From positions 1 to 46,804 of the IMG/VR virus record IMGVR_UViG_3300013093_000081: a stretch of 46,804 nt of DNA. The stretch is one strand, 5' to 3'. The position numbers and the translations under genes are program-made. The stretch comes from a virus. Of this stretch, positions 35,612-43,599 are shown piece by piece. The notes beneath the pieces are model-generated. The model saw only the letters and a program-made list of their open reading frames with translations. It was not told where the DNA came from and did not search any database. Positions within the stretch are counted from its first letter, which is position 1. The number at the start of each line of letters is the position of its first letter.

Positions 35612-37841
35612 ACGATTGTATTTTAGTGAAGTCAGGATTTTTTCCAGCTACTTCGAGACATTTAATAACTTCGGCTTTCATATTTGCTGTAAAATCTGTC
35701 ATCATTTGTATAGTAATATAACCTAATTTGTTGGGATCAAATACAGTATTGTGTAGATAGTACTTGGAGGTTGTTGGATCAGTTGCTGAGCAAATTATTT
35801 GCTCGGGCAAATAAAATCTAAAAGCAGGTAAGAACACAGTTGTATAAATGTTCCCTAATGAAGGATTTGGACATTTTAAGGTTGGCCATCCCCATAATTT
35901 ATGGAAATATTGATACACCCAGTCCATTTGCTGTACTCTAGACAATCCCCGCAAATATCCAGTAGTTGTTCCTAGAGATTTGGCTGCATCATTGCCAAAT
36001 TGTATCAATCCTGTGTAGCCTAAATTATTAGTAATTGCCGGATCAAATGTTCTAGCACTTTCTGAATTCATAATAGCTAATAAATCAATAGGCTCAAAAG
36101 TTAATAAAGTGGCAACTTGTTTGACTTTGTTTAAAAATGCGTCATCCGTAGTCCAAGGTGTGGGAACCCCGTTAACAGTTCCTCTATCCTTGCCCGGTCC
36201 TGCCTTGAACGGCAACGGTTTACTGGCACTTGGTGGAGCACTAATAATAACCCCATTGTTTGTAGTATATGTGGCCTGAATATTAGCATCAGTATTTGTT
36301 ATACTGTACAGAGCAGGATTATTATTTTCATGACCACCCCACGGCTCGTGGCTTGGAATTCTTTGCATGATAGAAGAAACCGGGGTAGCCGAATAATGGT
36401 TGCCTGACCAACTTGTTGCGGTTGAATTTTGAGCCACACTGAATAAATTCAATCCGATAGGAGCAATTGGCGTAGCAGATGTAGGAGCCGTTGGAGCCGT
36501 TGCCTTTACAGCATTTTGGTTTATAATACCTGCGCTCATTGTTATTGAAGGTCCGCCACTTAATGCTAAATCCCCACCAGCACCGACAGCAATTTGACCG
36601 CTTGCTCCAATACTAATTGTACTTCCGCCAACATTTACGTTACCTGAAGATTTTAAATTTAGACTGCCCGACGATGTTTGATTTAACACCCCCCCGACTT
36701 TGATATTTGAATTATTTGCCACAATTAAATTATAATCACCAACTGCCTGAACATACATATTGTTACCAAGCAGATTCATATTATTTTGAGCACTGGCTGT
36801 GATATTTCCGCCGGCATTTGCTCCTTGCGCTCCGCCCAATGCCGAAATGTTAACATTTCTAACTGCTTCAATGTTTACATCTCGATCGGCACGAAAATTA
36901 AAATCTCCGCCTGAGTGTATGCTGATTGAATCATTGGCAAATATATCTATTTTGCCGTTAGACGTTAATTCTATCCAAGCAGACCCAGCACTATTTCCAA
37001 TATAAATCAGGTCTTGACTGTTGTGTAATAATATTTGATGCCCTGTTCTGGTTCGTATTCTAACTAACTCATTATTGCCGTTTAAGTCGCCGTCGTCCAT
37101 GACAAATGTCGACCCGCCCAGGCGACTAACAGGAGCTCTGGCATTTGTGCCAAATCCAATATCGGCTCGAATAGCGTTAGTTGCTGTGTTCAGTGGGCCG
37201 GGGGTACTTATGCCGTAAACCTGACTGGGGATTTCTCTACGAGCACTGCTCGATGTAACTCCCCTAACATTATCTAACAGCAATCCTTGTTGCAATAATC
37301 TATCAGCAAATGGGTGTACCGGTTTACCTATACTATCAACATTGGGATTTTTAGCGTTGTAAACTTTTTTATTAAACTCAGCAACTGGTAAACTCTTTAC
37401 ATCAGTACCGTACAGCTTTCGTTGAGCAGGAGTTAATTCAGCATGGTTACTGGCCGCAATTCCCGGAACCATATAATTTTGAAATATATCCTGCCCTGGA
37501 ACACAGCCAATCCAATACCCTTGATTGATATCCGAGTTAACAAATATAACCATAACCGTTGTACCAATATCTGGTGGAACCATCCACATGCCGTAAGATT
37601 TTTGACTATGATCAAAGTCGGCACTATTGTTGCCTTGAAATCTAGCAGATGTTGTTCCAAAAAATGGCGACATATACCGTACAGGTAAAGAATTTGCTCG
37701 ATTACTAACAAATCCCGGGATATGAGTTGTTAATATAACTTCTAATCCACCCATGTATGAGGAATCTAAATGATTAATTACTTCAGCAAGATACGGACCG
37801 GGGCCTGGTAGTTTGCTTTTAGTTCGTTGATTGATTGTCAT
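35610..37841 (-). CDS. Baseplate hub spike gp5-like with C-terminal lytic transglycosylase-like domain
   Basis: A 743-residue tail spike. Residues 15-120 form the gp5/VgrG OB-fold (GGLEVILTTHIPG, GMWMVPPDIGTTVMVIFVN, QGYWIGCVPG). Residues about 294-434 are short repeats with alternating beta pattern (SISIHSGGDFNFRADRDVNI), typical of the triple-stranded beta-helix needle. A flexible linker follows. From about 560 to 700 there is a transglycosylase-like domain with an MNSES motif (candidate catalytic Glu near 592) and GYTGLIQFG. T4 gp5 instead carries its lysozyme before the helix, so the muralytic domain is of a different kind and place. It would open the cell wall during injection. Confidence 0.85.
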   Translation of the reverse strand: MTINQRTKSKLPGPGPYLAEVINHLDSSYMGGLEVILTTHIPGFVSNRANSLPVRYMSPFFGTTSARFQGNNSADFDHSQKSYGMWMVPPDIGTTVMVIFVNSDINQGYWIGCVPGQDIFQNYMVPGIAASNHAELTPAQRKLYGTDVKSLPVAEFNKKVYNAKNPNVDSIGKPVHPFADRLLQQGLLLDNVRGVTSSSARREIPSQVYGISTPGPLNTATNAIRADIGFGTNARAPVSRLGGSTFVMDDGDLNGNNELVRIRTRTGHQILLHNSQDLIYIGNSAGSAWIELTSNGKIDIFANDSISIHSGGDFNFRADRDVNIEAVRNVNISALGGAQGANAGGNITASAQNNMNLLGNNMYVQAVGDYNLIVANNSNIKVGGVLNQTSSGSLNLKSSGNVNVGGSTISIGASGQIAVGAGGDLALSGGPSITMSAGIINQNAVKATAPTAPTSATPIAPIGLNLFSVAQNSTATSWSGNHYSATPVSSIMQRIPSHEPWGGHENNNPALYSITNTDANIQATYTTNNGVIISAPPSASKPLPFKAGPGKDRGTVNGVPTPWTTDDAFLNKVKQVATLLTFEPIDLLAIMNSESARTFDPAITNNLGYTGLIQFGNDAAKSLGTTTGYLRGLSRVQQMDWVYQYFHKLWGWPTLKCPNPSLGNIYTTVFLPAFRFYLPEQIICSATDPTTSKYYLHNTVFDPNKLGYITIQMMTDFTANMKAEVIKCLEVAGKNPDFTKIQS

Positions 37842-37850
37842 TAATGATAC

Positions 37851-40280
37851 TTACGCTCTCATGATCTTAGTTAGTGGCGATGCAGCATTTGATACCGCAG
37901 CCGATGCTGATGCTATTGTAGAACCAATAGTGGGAGTAGCACCAGTAAACGCTGAATAATCAGTTGATACCGGAGAACTACCTGTAAATATTGAATAATC
38001 TTGAGCAGTTTTATTGGTATCAGCCGAAACTTGAGCAGACGAATCTGGCGTATTAGTTAATGCGGGTGTTGTAATCGGATTTTGAGAGACTACACCTGTA
38101 GCATCTGTTTGTGGCTTACGCAGAACTGACAAACGTTGTTTAAAAGCACCATCCTTAAATGTACTTACAACAGTCAATACTTGATATATACCACTAAATG
38201 ATACTTGTTGTGGGATAAAAATTGTCAGACCGCCTTCCCCAGTATTATCCACAGGTTGAATATCTACAGGATTTCTAAAATTAATTAATATCAGTACCTG
38301 CCCGTAATCTCTATTTACACTCCCGTCATCGTTTTGATTGAGTGCTAGCGATGTGGGGTTATAATTTCCTATCCCGCCTGTTGCCAAATAAAACGGGTCT
38401 CCTATAAGATCTACTTCCCCGGTAATCAAACTAGTTCGGGAATCAACAATAGCATTATGCATGGCACGAGACATAACCCAATATGGGTCATCTTGTTGCT
38501 GTCCGGCAGTTGGTTTTTCTAAATTACTTTTTTCCGTTAATGCCGAATCAACTCTCTGTCCTGCTACCGGAACACTGCTTTGTTGATCAATAGTAGTATT
38601 TTTAGTAACAGTTGCCGGCTGTACACCATCATCATTTGATCCTGCTGTAGCCGCTGGAACTCTATCATTGTTTCCTAGAGCATTACCAATTGCTTCATAA
38701 AATAATGTGTTAAAGGTTAATTTGAAAGATACTAAATCAACGTTTTTACCTGTATAAAGATAATTGTATACACGAACCGCTTGATATTTGTATTTGTCAA
38801 CATCAAACTTTTGATCGGTATACATAGATAATGATGTATAATGTACTTTATAAGGAGTTACTACATATTTAAAATTTCTATAAGGCATTTTTGACTGATC
38901 ATTTATAATCTGTTGGTTGGTAATCTCTAATTTTATTAAGAAATAATCAACCATACCGTACGCATCAATTAATGATGCTATATTCTTTAATAAATTTCTA
39001 GTATAATCACTATCCACTATTACAGCGGCTATACATTCATCAATATTTGAACCGGCAGAAAAACTAACTACTGAATCTGATGTGGGTGATAATCTAGCAA
39101 AAAACGAAGTTGCGGTTGATGATGTCGATGCAGCTATAACTCTTGAATCTATTTTATAAGCATTAGGTTTATCTGTGTCAGACAGATTTCCAAAAGAAAA
39201 TATTTTTTTATCTTTTAAATTTACAGCAAATGATGATTCTATAAGAGTTCTGTTGGGAATTGTTTCATCAAATCCTTTACCATCTACCCATGAAGGAAAT
39301 ACAATAGCATATGTGTCGGCACCTTTTACGGTCTGTTTTGATTCGGCGGCAGCCTTGGCTCTCTGTTGTGATAATTCTACCATGAAGTTTTTTAATATAT
39401 CGCCAACTGAAGCACCTTCAATTTGAATTGTTTGGTTAAGTTTATTATCTAAATTAGCAAACCCCAATTCATTATACGGAACTGCTCCACATTTATAGTG
39501 TGTTCCCCTTTCAGTCAATTCAACTTCTACTCCTGTTAACCCTAAAACAAAGTATCTAACAGTTCCGGGGATTTCAACTACAGGAGGAGGCATTCCGTGT
39601 TCTACATCTGTGTCGGGATATCCTACAAATTCCATTTTTAGAATAAAACTAGCCTGTGTATAAGACAAATATCCCGCTGCCACTGCCGCTACTTGTAGTG
39701 ATTCAATAAATCCATTAATACTGTATGGCTCAAATACTTCAAATGAAATTTTAGTAGGTAGAGTCGGCCCAGTTTCTTTTTTAAACGACATGATTGTTTC
39801 AATTTCAACATTGTCCATATACATATCAAATCTACCCGGACTTCCCGGTATACCGTTATTAAGCCCGTTGAAACTATCAATCATTTTTTGTCCGGTATCA
39901 TCAGTTGATGCTGTAGCTGTCATTACCTGACTACCTTTTCCGCCAGATTTTAATATTATTAAATTTTGAGAAGATTTTTGAAATACATCTAGTGTCGGGG
40001 TATTCAAAATAGATTTGTCTAGGGCGGCAAATGTAAATTTATACGAATACGATCTAAAAGAATTTAATACATTTATTCCAGCGTTGGGCGTGGGGCTAGG
40101 TGGGGTATTAACTATGCCTGGCGTTTTATCAACAATCTCTGCCGACGAAGCTTGCCCTAACGGTTTGGTGGCTTCGGCTGGTTTAGGCGGATGTTTTAAC
40201 TCGTAGGTACGCTGTTCTGCAGCTTTATCAGCGGCCGCTTGTTGAACATTGGTAAGACCTCCTCCTCGACCACGTGGCAT
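37851..40280 (-). CDS. Baseplate hub-like structural protein
   Basis: An 809-residue protein between gp53 and gp5. The N-terminal 65 residues are basic and low-complexity (proline, alanine, lysine). The main part contains SYSYKFTFAALDKS, RFDMYMDNVEIETIM, ISFEVFEPYSINGFIESLQ and FILKMEFVGYPD, a set I recall from large hub-area structural proteins of T4-like cyanophages. A later segment, VRVYNYLYTGKNVDLVSFKL, fits the same group. The C-terminal 100 residues are alanine- and serine-rich with a duplicated DYSxFTG motif. A gp27-like hub role is inferred from position only. AGGA lies 9 bases before the ATG. Confidence 0.65.
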   Translation of the reverse strand: MPRGRGGGLTNVQQAAADKAAEQRTYELKHPPKPAEATKPLGQASSAEIVDKTPGIVNTPPSPTPNAGINVLNSFRSYSYKFTFAALDKSILNTPTLDVFQKSSQNLIILKSGGKGSQVMTATASTDDTGQKMIDSFNGLNNGIPGSPGRFDMYMDNVEIETIMSFKKETGPTLPTKISFEVFEPYSINGFIESLQVAAVAAGYLSYTQASFILKMEFVGYPDTDVEHGMPPPVVEIPGTVRYFVLGLTGVEVELTERGTHYKCGAVPYNELGFANLDNKLNQTIQIEGASVGDILKNFMVELSQQRAKAAAESKQTVKGADTYAIVFPSWVDGKGFDETIPNRTLIESSFAVNLKDKKIFSFGNLSDTDKPNAYKIDSRVIAASTSSTATSFFARLSPTSDSVVSFSAGSNIDECIAAVIVDSDYTRNLLKNIASLIDAYGMVDYFLIKLEITNQQIINDQSKMPYRNFKYVVTPYKVHYTSLSMYTDQKFDVDKYKYQAVRVYNYLYTGKNVDLVSFKLTFNTLFYEAIGNALGNNDRVPAATAGSNDDGVQPATVTKNTTIDQQSSVPVAGQRVDSALTEKSNLEKPTAGQQQDDPYWVMSRAMHNAIVDSRTSLITGEVDLIGDPFYLATGGIGNYNPTSLALNQNDDGSVNRDYGQVLILINFRNPVDIQPVDNTGEGGLTIFIPQQVSFSGIYQVLTVVSTFKDGAFKQRLSVLRKPQTDATGVVSQNPITTPALTNTPDSSAQVSADTNKTAQDYSIFTGSSPVSTDYSAFTGATPTIGSTIASASAAVSNAASPLTKIMRA

Positions 40281-40281
40281 A

Positions 40282-40584
40282 TTAGAATCCTAACGATTGT
40301 TTAAGTGTAGTAATTTTGGGTAAGTATATTCTTATACCGGTTACCATATCAAAAACTGGATCTTGTATAGTTGACGGATTACGTATGGCAAACACCCACC
40401 ATAAATTAACTGTATTATATAGATCATACGATAATAATTCAGGTCTATTTTGATATTTGCTGTCTAACTGATATAGAATATCATCAGTCTCAAAAGGAAA
40501 TGTACGGGGTGTCAATATATCTAAATAACCATTAGATTGATTTGTATTATAATACGGACTAGAATTAGAATATGTCACAGACAT
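40282..40584 (-). CDS. Baseplate wedge protein gp53-like
   Basis: A 100-residue protein with the gp53 core: the DDILYQLDSKYQNRPELLSYD segment, LWWVFAIRNPSTIQDPVFDM and RIYLPK. It is shorter than T4 gp53 (about 196), as in many environmental T4-like phages. Its start overlaps the stop of the upstream gene (TAATG), and the gp48/54 - gp53 - hub - gp5 order is the expected baseplate order. Confidence 0.85.
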   Translation of the reverse strand: MSVTYSNSSPYYNTNQSNGYLDILTPRTFPFETDDILYQLDSKYQNRPELLSYDLYNTVNLWWVFAIRNPSTIQDPVFDMVTGIRIYLPKITTLKQSLGF

Positions 40585-41375
40585 TATAAAAATCCCATAT
40601 TTTTTCTAAGATTATCGCTTTCTAACCAAGACTGTACTCCATACTTTAACATATCTTGTCTGCTAAACATTGGTATACAAGTTACTGATATAGTCGATAC
40701 CGTGGGGACTGATGTTTGTGCGTCAATTCCATATCGAGAATCTGAAGCAAATCCTCCCAAAGGATTACTACCTGCTGTGAAGTAATCAACCCCGTCAGGC
40801 AACTCTAATCTAAAACTGGTAATTGCAACTGGTACATAATCTAACATAAATCTACCATACGCATATAATCTACAAACAGGTGGGGGAGATCCAGCATCCC
40901 CATCTATTCCATATCGCATTTTTGTTAAGGCTCTTAGTAAATGTACTGTAGAAATATAAACTCCAGCATCTACTTCGTTTTGAACTGAAAATTTACCCTG
41001 TATACTTATAGAACCAACTGAACTATGCTTATAAAAATATTGAGTTAAATTGCTGTGTGTCGGATTTTGCGATTCATAATCTGCTTTGTGTTCAATGGAT
41101 ATTTGTGGAGTATAGGGAAATATTATACCGCCATTACTGAGTAAAGGAACAGATGGCAACGGACCGGTTGTATAGTTTTGTAGATAATTCGAGGGAACTT
41201 TAATTTTTACCCTTGTATCTGTCGAAACAGTATTACCCTTACCATTATAAAAGTTAACCGATGTACCCGGTTTAGCAGGCGGCATTGCTCCGCCTCCCTT
41301 TTTTAATGCTTTTGTTAGAATAGCTGTGGCCGAAACTTGCCCAACTATATTACCAACTGTTGATAGTAATCCCAT
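40584..41375 (-). CDS. Baseplate tail-tube initiator / cap (gp48/gp54-like)
   Basis: A 263-residue protein that is first in the late structural block. Typical stretches are GGIIFPYTPQISIEHKADY, NPTHSNLTQYFYKHSSV, SIQGKFSVQN, HLLRALTKMRYG, GSPPPVCRLYAYGRFML and VPVAITSFRLELPDGVDYF. These match the tail-tube-like proteins that sit on the baseplate hub and start tube growth. I cannot separate gp48 from gp54 by eye. AGGAAAAAAT precedes the ATG, with a late-box variant 18 bases upstream. Confidence 0.75.
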   Translation of the reverse strand: MGLLSTVGNIVGQVSATAILTKALKKGGGAMPPAKPGTSVNFYNGKGNTVSTDTRVKIKVPSNYLQNYTTGPLPSVPLLSNGGIIFPYTPQISIEHKADYESQNPTHSNLTQYFYKHSSVGSISIQGKFSVQNEVDAGVYISTVHLLRALTKMRYGIDGDAGSPPPVCRLYAYGRFMLDYVPVAITSFRLELPDGVDYFTAGSNPLGGFASDSRYGIDAQTSVPTVSTISVTCIPMFSRQDMLKYGVQSWLESDNLRKNMGFL

Positions 41376-41393
41376 ATTTTTTCCTATGTACGT

Positions 41394-41401
41394 TATTTAC
41401 C
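41394..41401 (-). promoter_or_regulatory. Late promoter variant GGTAAATA
   Basis: GGTAAATA on the - strand, one base from NATAAATA, with a 12-13 base leader CATAGGAAAAAAT before the ATG at 41375. The spacing and leader closely match those ahead of gp6. It would start the whole structural block. Confidence 0.45.
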
Positions 41402-41432
41402 AATAAATAATATGCTAAGTTAATAAGATCAG

Positions 41433-41460
41433 TTGACATTTTAAAATCAAATGTTATACT
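41433..41460 (+). promoter_or_regulatory. sigma70-type promoter for the late sigma factor gene
   Basis: TTGACA (41433-41438), a 16-base spacer and TATACT (41455-41460). The expected start is near 41467, giving a leader of about 21 bases with AAGGAA. A + strand AATAAATA at 41402-41409 lies upstream and could add late expression. Confidence 0.7.
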
Positions 41461-41487
41461 TTATACTTAAGGAACAATAATAATAAG

Positions 41488-42393
41488 ATGACCACAATAA
41501 TACCGACCACAAGAAAGGTAAAATACCTAAACAACAGAGATCTATTAGCAGAAATACACCGTTCAAAATGTTCATTTTCAAGTTTCACAAAGCCAGAATA
41601 CAGTCAACATGATATTATTTTGCCAAGCCTTGATAAAGTCAATATAAGAACCATAGCAGAAGCCAAACGAAATAGGGCCAAACGAATTGGACTCATTGCT
41701 TTTGCGACTGAAAAAGCCAAAGGCGATAAAAAAATTAAACTAGCAGAGTGTACTCCGGATTATAAAACAATAGACAAAACAGATATTGTTATACGAATTA
41801 TGACGTTTGATCATATTCCATTGTCCCCTGGAAGAAAAAAGACCACAAAAACCGTAGCAGACGCACACGATAAAGTTAATTTTCCACCATTTCAACATTG
41901 GAAATTTAACGATAGCGATGAATTGATATGCGTGGGTAAAAGTCACTGGAAGGGAGGAATGAAAACCGGTAAGTTTTCTAAAGATCATGGTAGAATTACT
42001 GAAAATTTAGGAAAAATGTACATCAAACTAAGTGAAAGATACGCACAAAGAAGTAACTGGCGCGGATATACATATGTGGATGAAATGAAAGGGCAGGCTA
42101 TTTTACAGTTAAGTCATATCGGATTGCAGTTCGATGAGTCTAAAAGTGAAAATCCATTTGCTTATTATACTGCCGCAGTCACTAACAGCTTTACTCGAAT
42201 TTTAAATACTGAAAAGAAAAGTCAAAATATACGAGATGATTTGTTAGAAGAGGCAGGGCTAACTCCAAGTATGACTAGGCAAAACAGTCAAGAATATGCC
42301 GAAGAAATTGCTAGACAAGCAGAACTATATAAAAATATGCGTATGCCAAAGAGTGATGAAGATATCGAAGGTGAAGAAGAAACGGGGGCTTGA
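41488..42393 (+). CDS. 55: Late-transcription sigma factor gp55
   Basis: A 301-residue gp55-type sigma factor that directs host RNA polymerase to late promoters. The conserved core is at about 175-265: KMYIKLSERYAQRSNWRGY, YVDEMKGQAILQLSHIGLQF, NPFAYYTAAVTNSFTRILN, EKKSQNIRDDLLEEAGLTPS. T4 gp55 is about 185 residues; here 170 extra residues precede the core, with blocks FDHIPLSPGRKK and NFPPFQHWKF. I recall similar N-terminal extensions in some T4-like phages outside the enteric group. The gp55-gp47-gp46 order is the T4 core order. AAGGAA stands 13 bases before the ATG. Confidence 0.9.
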   Translation: MTTIIPTTRKVKYLNNRDLLAEIHRSKCSFSSFTKPEYSQHDIILPSLDKVNIRTIAEAKRNRAKRIGLIAFATEKAKGDKKIKLAECTPDYKTIDKTDIVIRIMTFDHIPLSPGRKKTTKTVADAHDKVNFPPFQHWKFNDSDELICVGKSHWKGGMKTGKFSKDHGRITENLGKMYIKLSERYAQRSNWRGYTYVDEMKGQAILQLSHIGLQFDESKSENPFAYYTAAVTNSFTRILNTEKKSQNIRDDLLEEAGLTPSMTRQNSQEYAEEIARQAELYKNMRMPKSDEDIEGEEETGA

Positions 42394-42446
42394 CATTTAA
42401 ATCTCAAACACATAGAACTCCGCGGAAGTTTTGAAGAAATTAGAGG

Positions 42447-42476
42447 TTGAACCCAAGCACAAACCTGTGCTATACT
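42447..42476 (+). promoter_or_regulatory. sigma70-type promoter for gp47/gp46 with inverted repeat in spacer
   Basis: TTGAAC (42447-42452), an 18-base spacer and TATACT (42471-42476), expected start near 42483. AGCACA (42456-42461) and TGTGCT (42466-42471) form an inverted repeat inside the spacer, placed like an operator. A weaker pair, TTGACA at 42390 with TAGAAC at 42413, lies upstream. Confidence 0.6.
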
Positions 42477-42493
42477 TTAACAGTAAAAGTGGA

Positions 42494-42535
42494 TTTCAAC
42501 GACAGATCAGCCGGTGATACAAAACTGTGTTGAAA
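42494..42535 (+). promoter_or_regulatory. Structured leader upstream of gp47
   Basis: TTTCAAC-G-ACAG (42494-42505) pairs with CTGT-GTTGAAA (42525-42535), 11 base pairs with a single bulged G. Inside, ATCA (42506-42509) pairs with TGAT (42515-42518) around GCCGG. The structure starts about 11 bases after the expected transcription start and ends about 36 bases before the AAGGAAG ribosome site of gp47. Function unknown. Confidence 0.45.
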
Positions 42536-42585
42536 AAATCTAAAAATAAAGAATTTTATAATGGGTATAAGGCTAAGGAAGTTTA

Positions 42586-43599
42586 ATGGGGTTATTTAAA
42601 AAAGTCGCCTGCATGACAGATTTACATATTGGATTAAAATCAAACTCCTCTATTCATAATCAAGATTGCGAAGAATTTATAGATTGGTTTATTGAAGAAT
42701 CTAAAAAAGCAGAGTGTGAGACTGCAATCTTTCTCGGGGATTGGCATCACCATAGAAATTCTATCAATTTATTCAGCCTTGACGTATCAATCCGTTGCTT
42801 AGAAAAGCTGGGTGCAGCATTTGAACAGTTCTACTGGTTTCCTGGAAATCATGATTTGTTCTACAAAGATAAACGCGGTATTCACAGTTCTGCCTTTGGA
42901 AGACATATCCCCGGAGTAACCGTAATTAACGAAATTACAACCCTGGGAGATGTCACCTTAGTTCCGTGGTTAGTGGGAAACGAATGGAAAACTATTGGTT
43001 CTACTAAAAGCAAATATATATTCGGACATTTTGAATTGCCACTATTTTATATGAATGCAATGGTACAAATGCCTGATCATGGAGAATTACAGGCTAGCCA
43101 TTTTACCCATCAAGATTATGTGTTTAGTGGTCATTTCCATAAACGCCAACAAAAAGACAAGATTGTGTATATAGGAAATGCTTTTCCTCACAATTTTGCC
43201 GACTCAGGGGACGATGAACGAGGTATGATGGTGCTAGAATGGAATGGTACTCCAGAATTCATTAATTGGGATAATTGTCCAAAGTATCGAGCAATTAATT
43301 TAAGTACGTTATTAAATGATACTGATAATATTATGAAGTCTAAAATGCACTTAAAAGTCAATTTAGATATTAATCTTTCGTACGAAGAAGCAAATTTTTT
43401 AAAAGAAAACTTTACCAAGAACTACGATATTAGAGAAATGGGGTTAGTTCAAGATAAAACCAATTTAGATGGAACTGTCGACGATAGCCCAGATAATACA
43501 TTCGAAAGTGTTGATCAAATAGTTTCTGATAGCTTGGTTAATATTGAGAGCAAACAGTTTGATAAAAATACATTGCTACAAATTTATAATGATTTATGA
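42586..43599 (+). CDS. 47: Recombination nuclease subunit gp47 (SbcD/Mre11-like)
   Basis: A 337-residue calcineurin-type phosphoesterase, the nuclease half of the gp46/gp47 complex that resects DNA ends for recombination-dependent replication. Metal-binding motifs are TDLHIG (D12, H14), FLGDWHHH (D52, H54), GNHD (87-90), GHFE (147-150) and GHFHKR (182-187). It has AAGGAAG 6 bases before the ATG and overlaps gp46 by ATGA. Length matches T4 gp47 (about 340). It follows a promoter and a structured leader of about 100 bases. Confidence 0.95.
   Translation: MGLFKKVACMTDLHIGLKSNSSIHNQDCEEFIDWFIEESKKAECETAIFLGDWHHHRNSINLFSLDVSIRCLEKLGAAFEQFYWFPGNHDLFYKDKRGIHSSAFGRHIPGVTVINEITTLGDVTLVPWLVGNEWKTIGSTKSKYIFGHFELPLFYMNAMVQMPDHGELQASHFTHQDYVFSGHFHKRQQKDKIVYIGNAFPHNFADSGDDERGMMVLEWNGTPEFINWDNCPKYRAINLSTLLNDTDNIMKSKMHLKVNLDINLSYEEANFLKENFTKNYDIREMGLVQDKTNLDGTVDDSPDNTFESVDQIVSDSLVNIESKQFDKNTLLQIYNDL

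Noticed and set aside
42390-42418. TTGACA-17-TAGAAC as a separate promoter after gp55
   Set aside because: The -10 box is poor (4 of 6) and overlaps the gp55 stop; the downstream TTGAAC-18-TATACT site is the better candidate.
42561-42599. Twelve-codon mini-frame (ATG at 42561) overlapping the gp47 start
   Set aside because: It has no ribosome site of its own, and the AAGGAAG inside it serves gp47. A role as a leader peptide cannot be supported from sequence alone.
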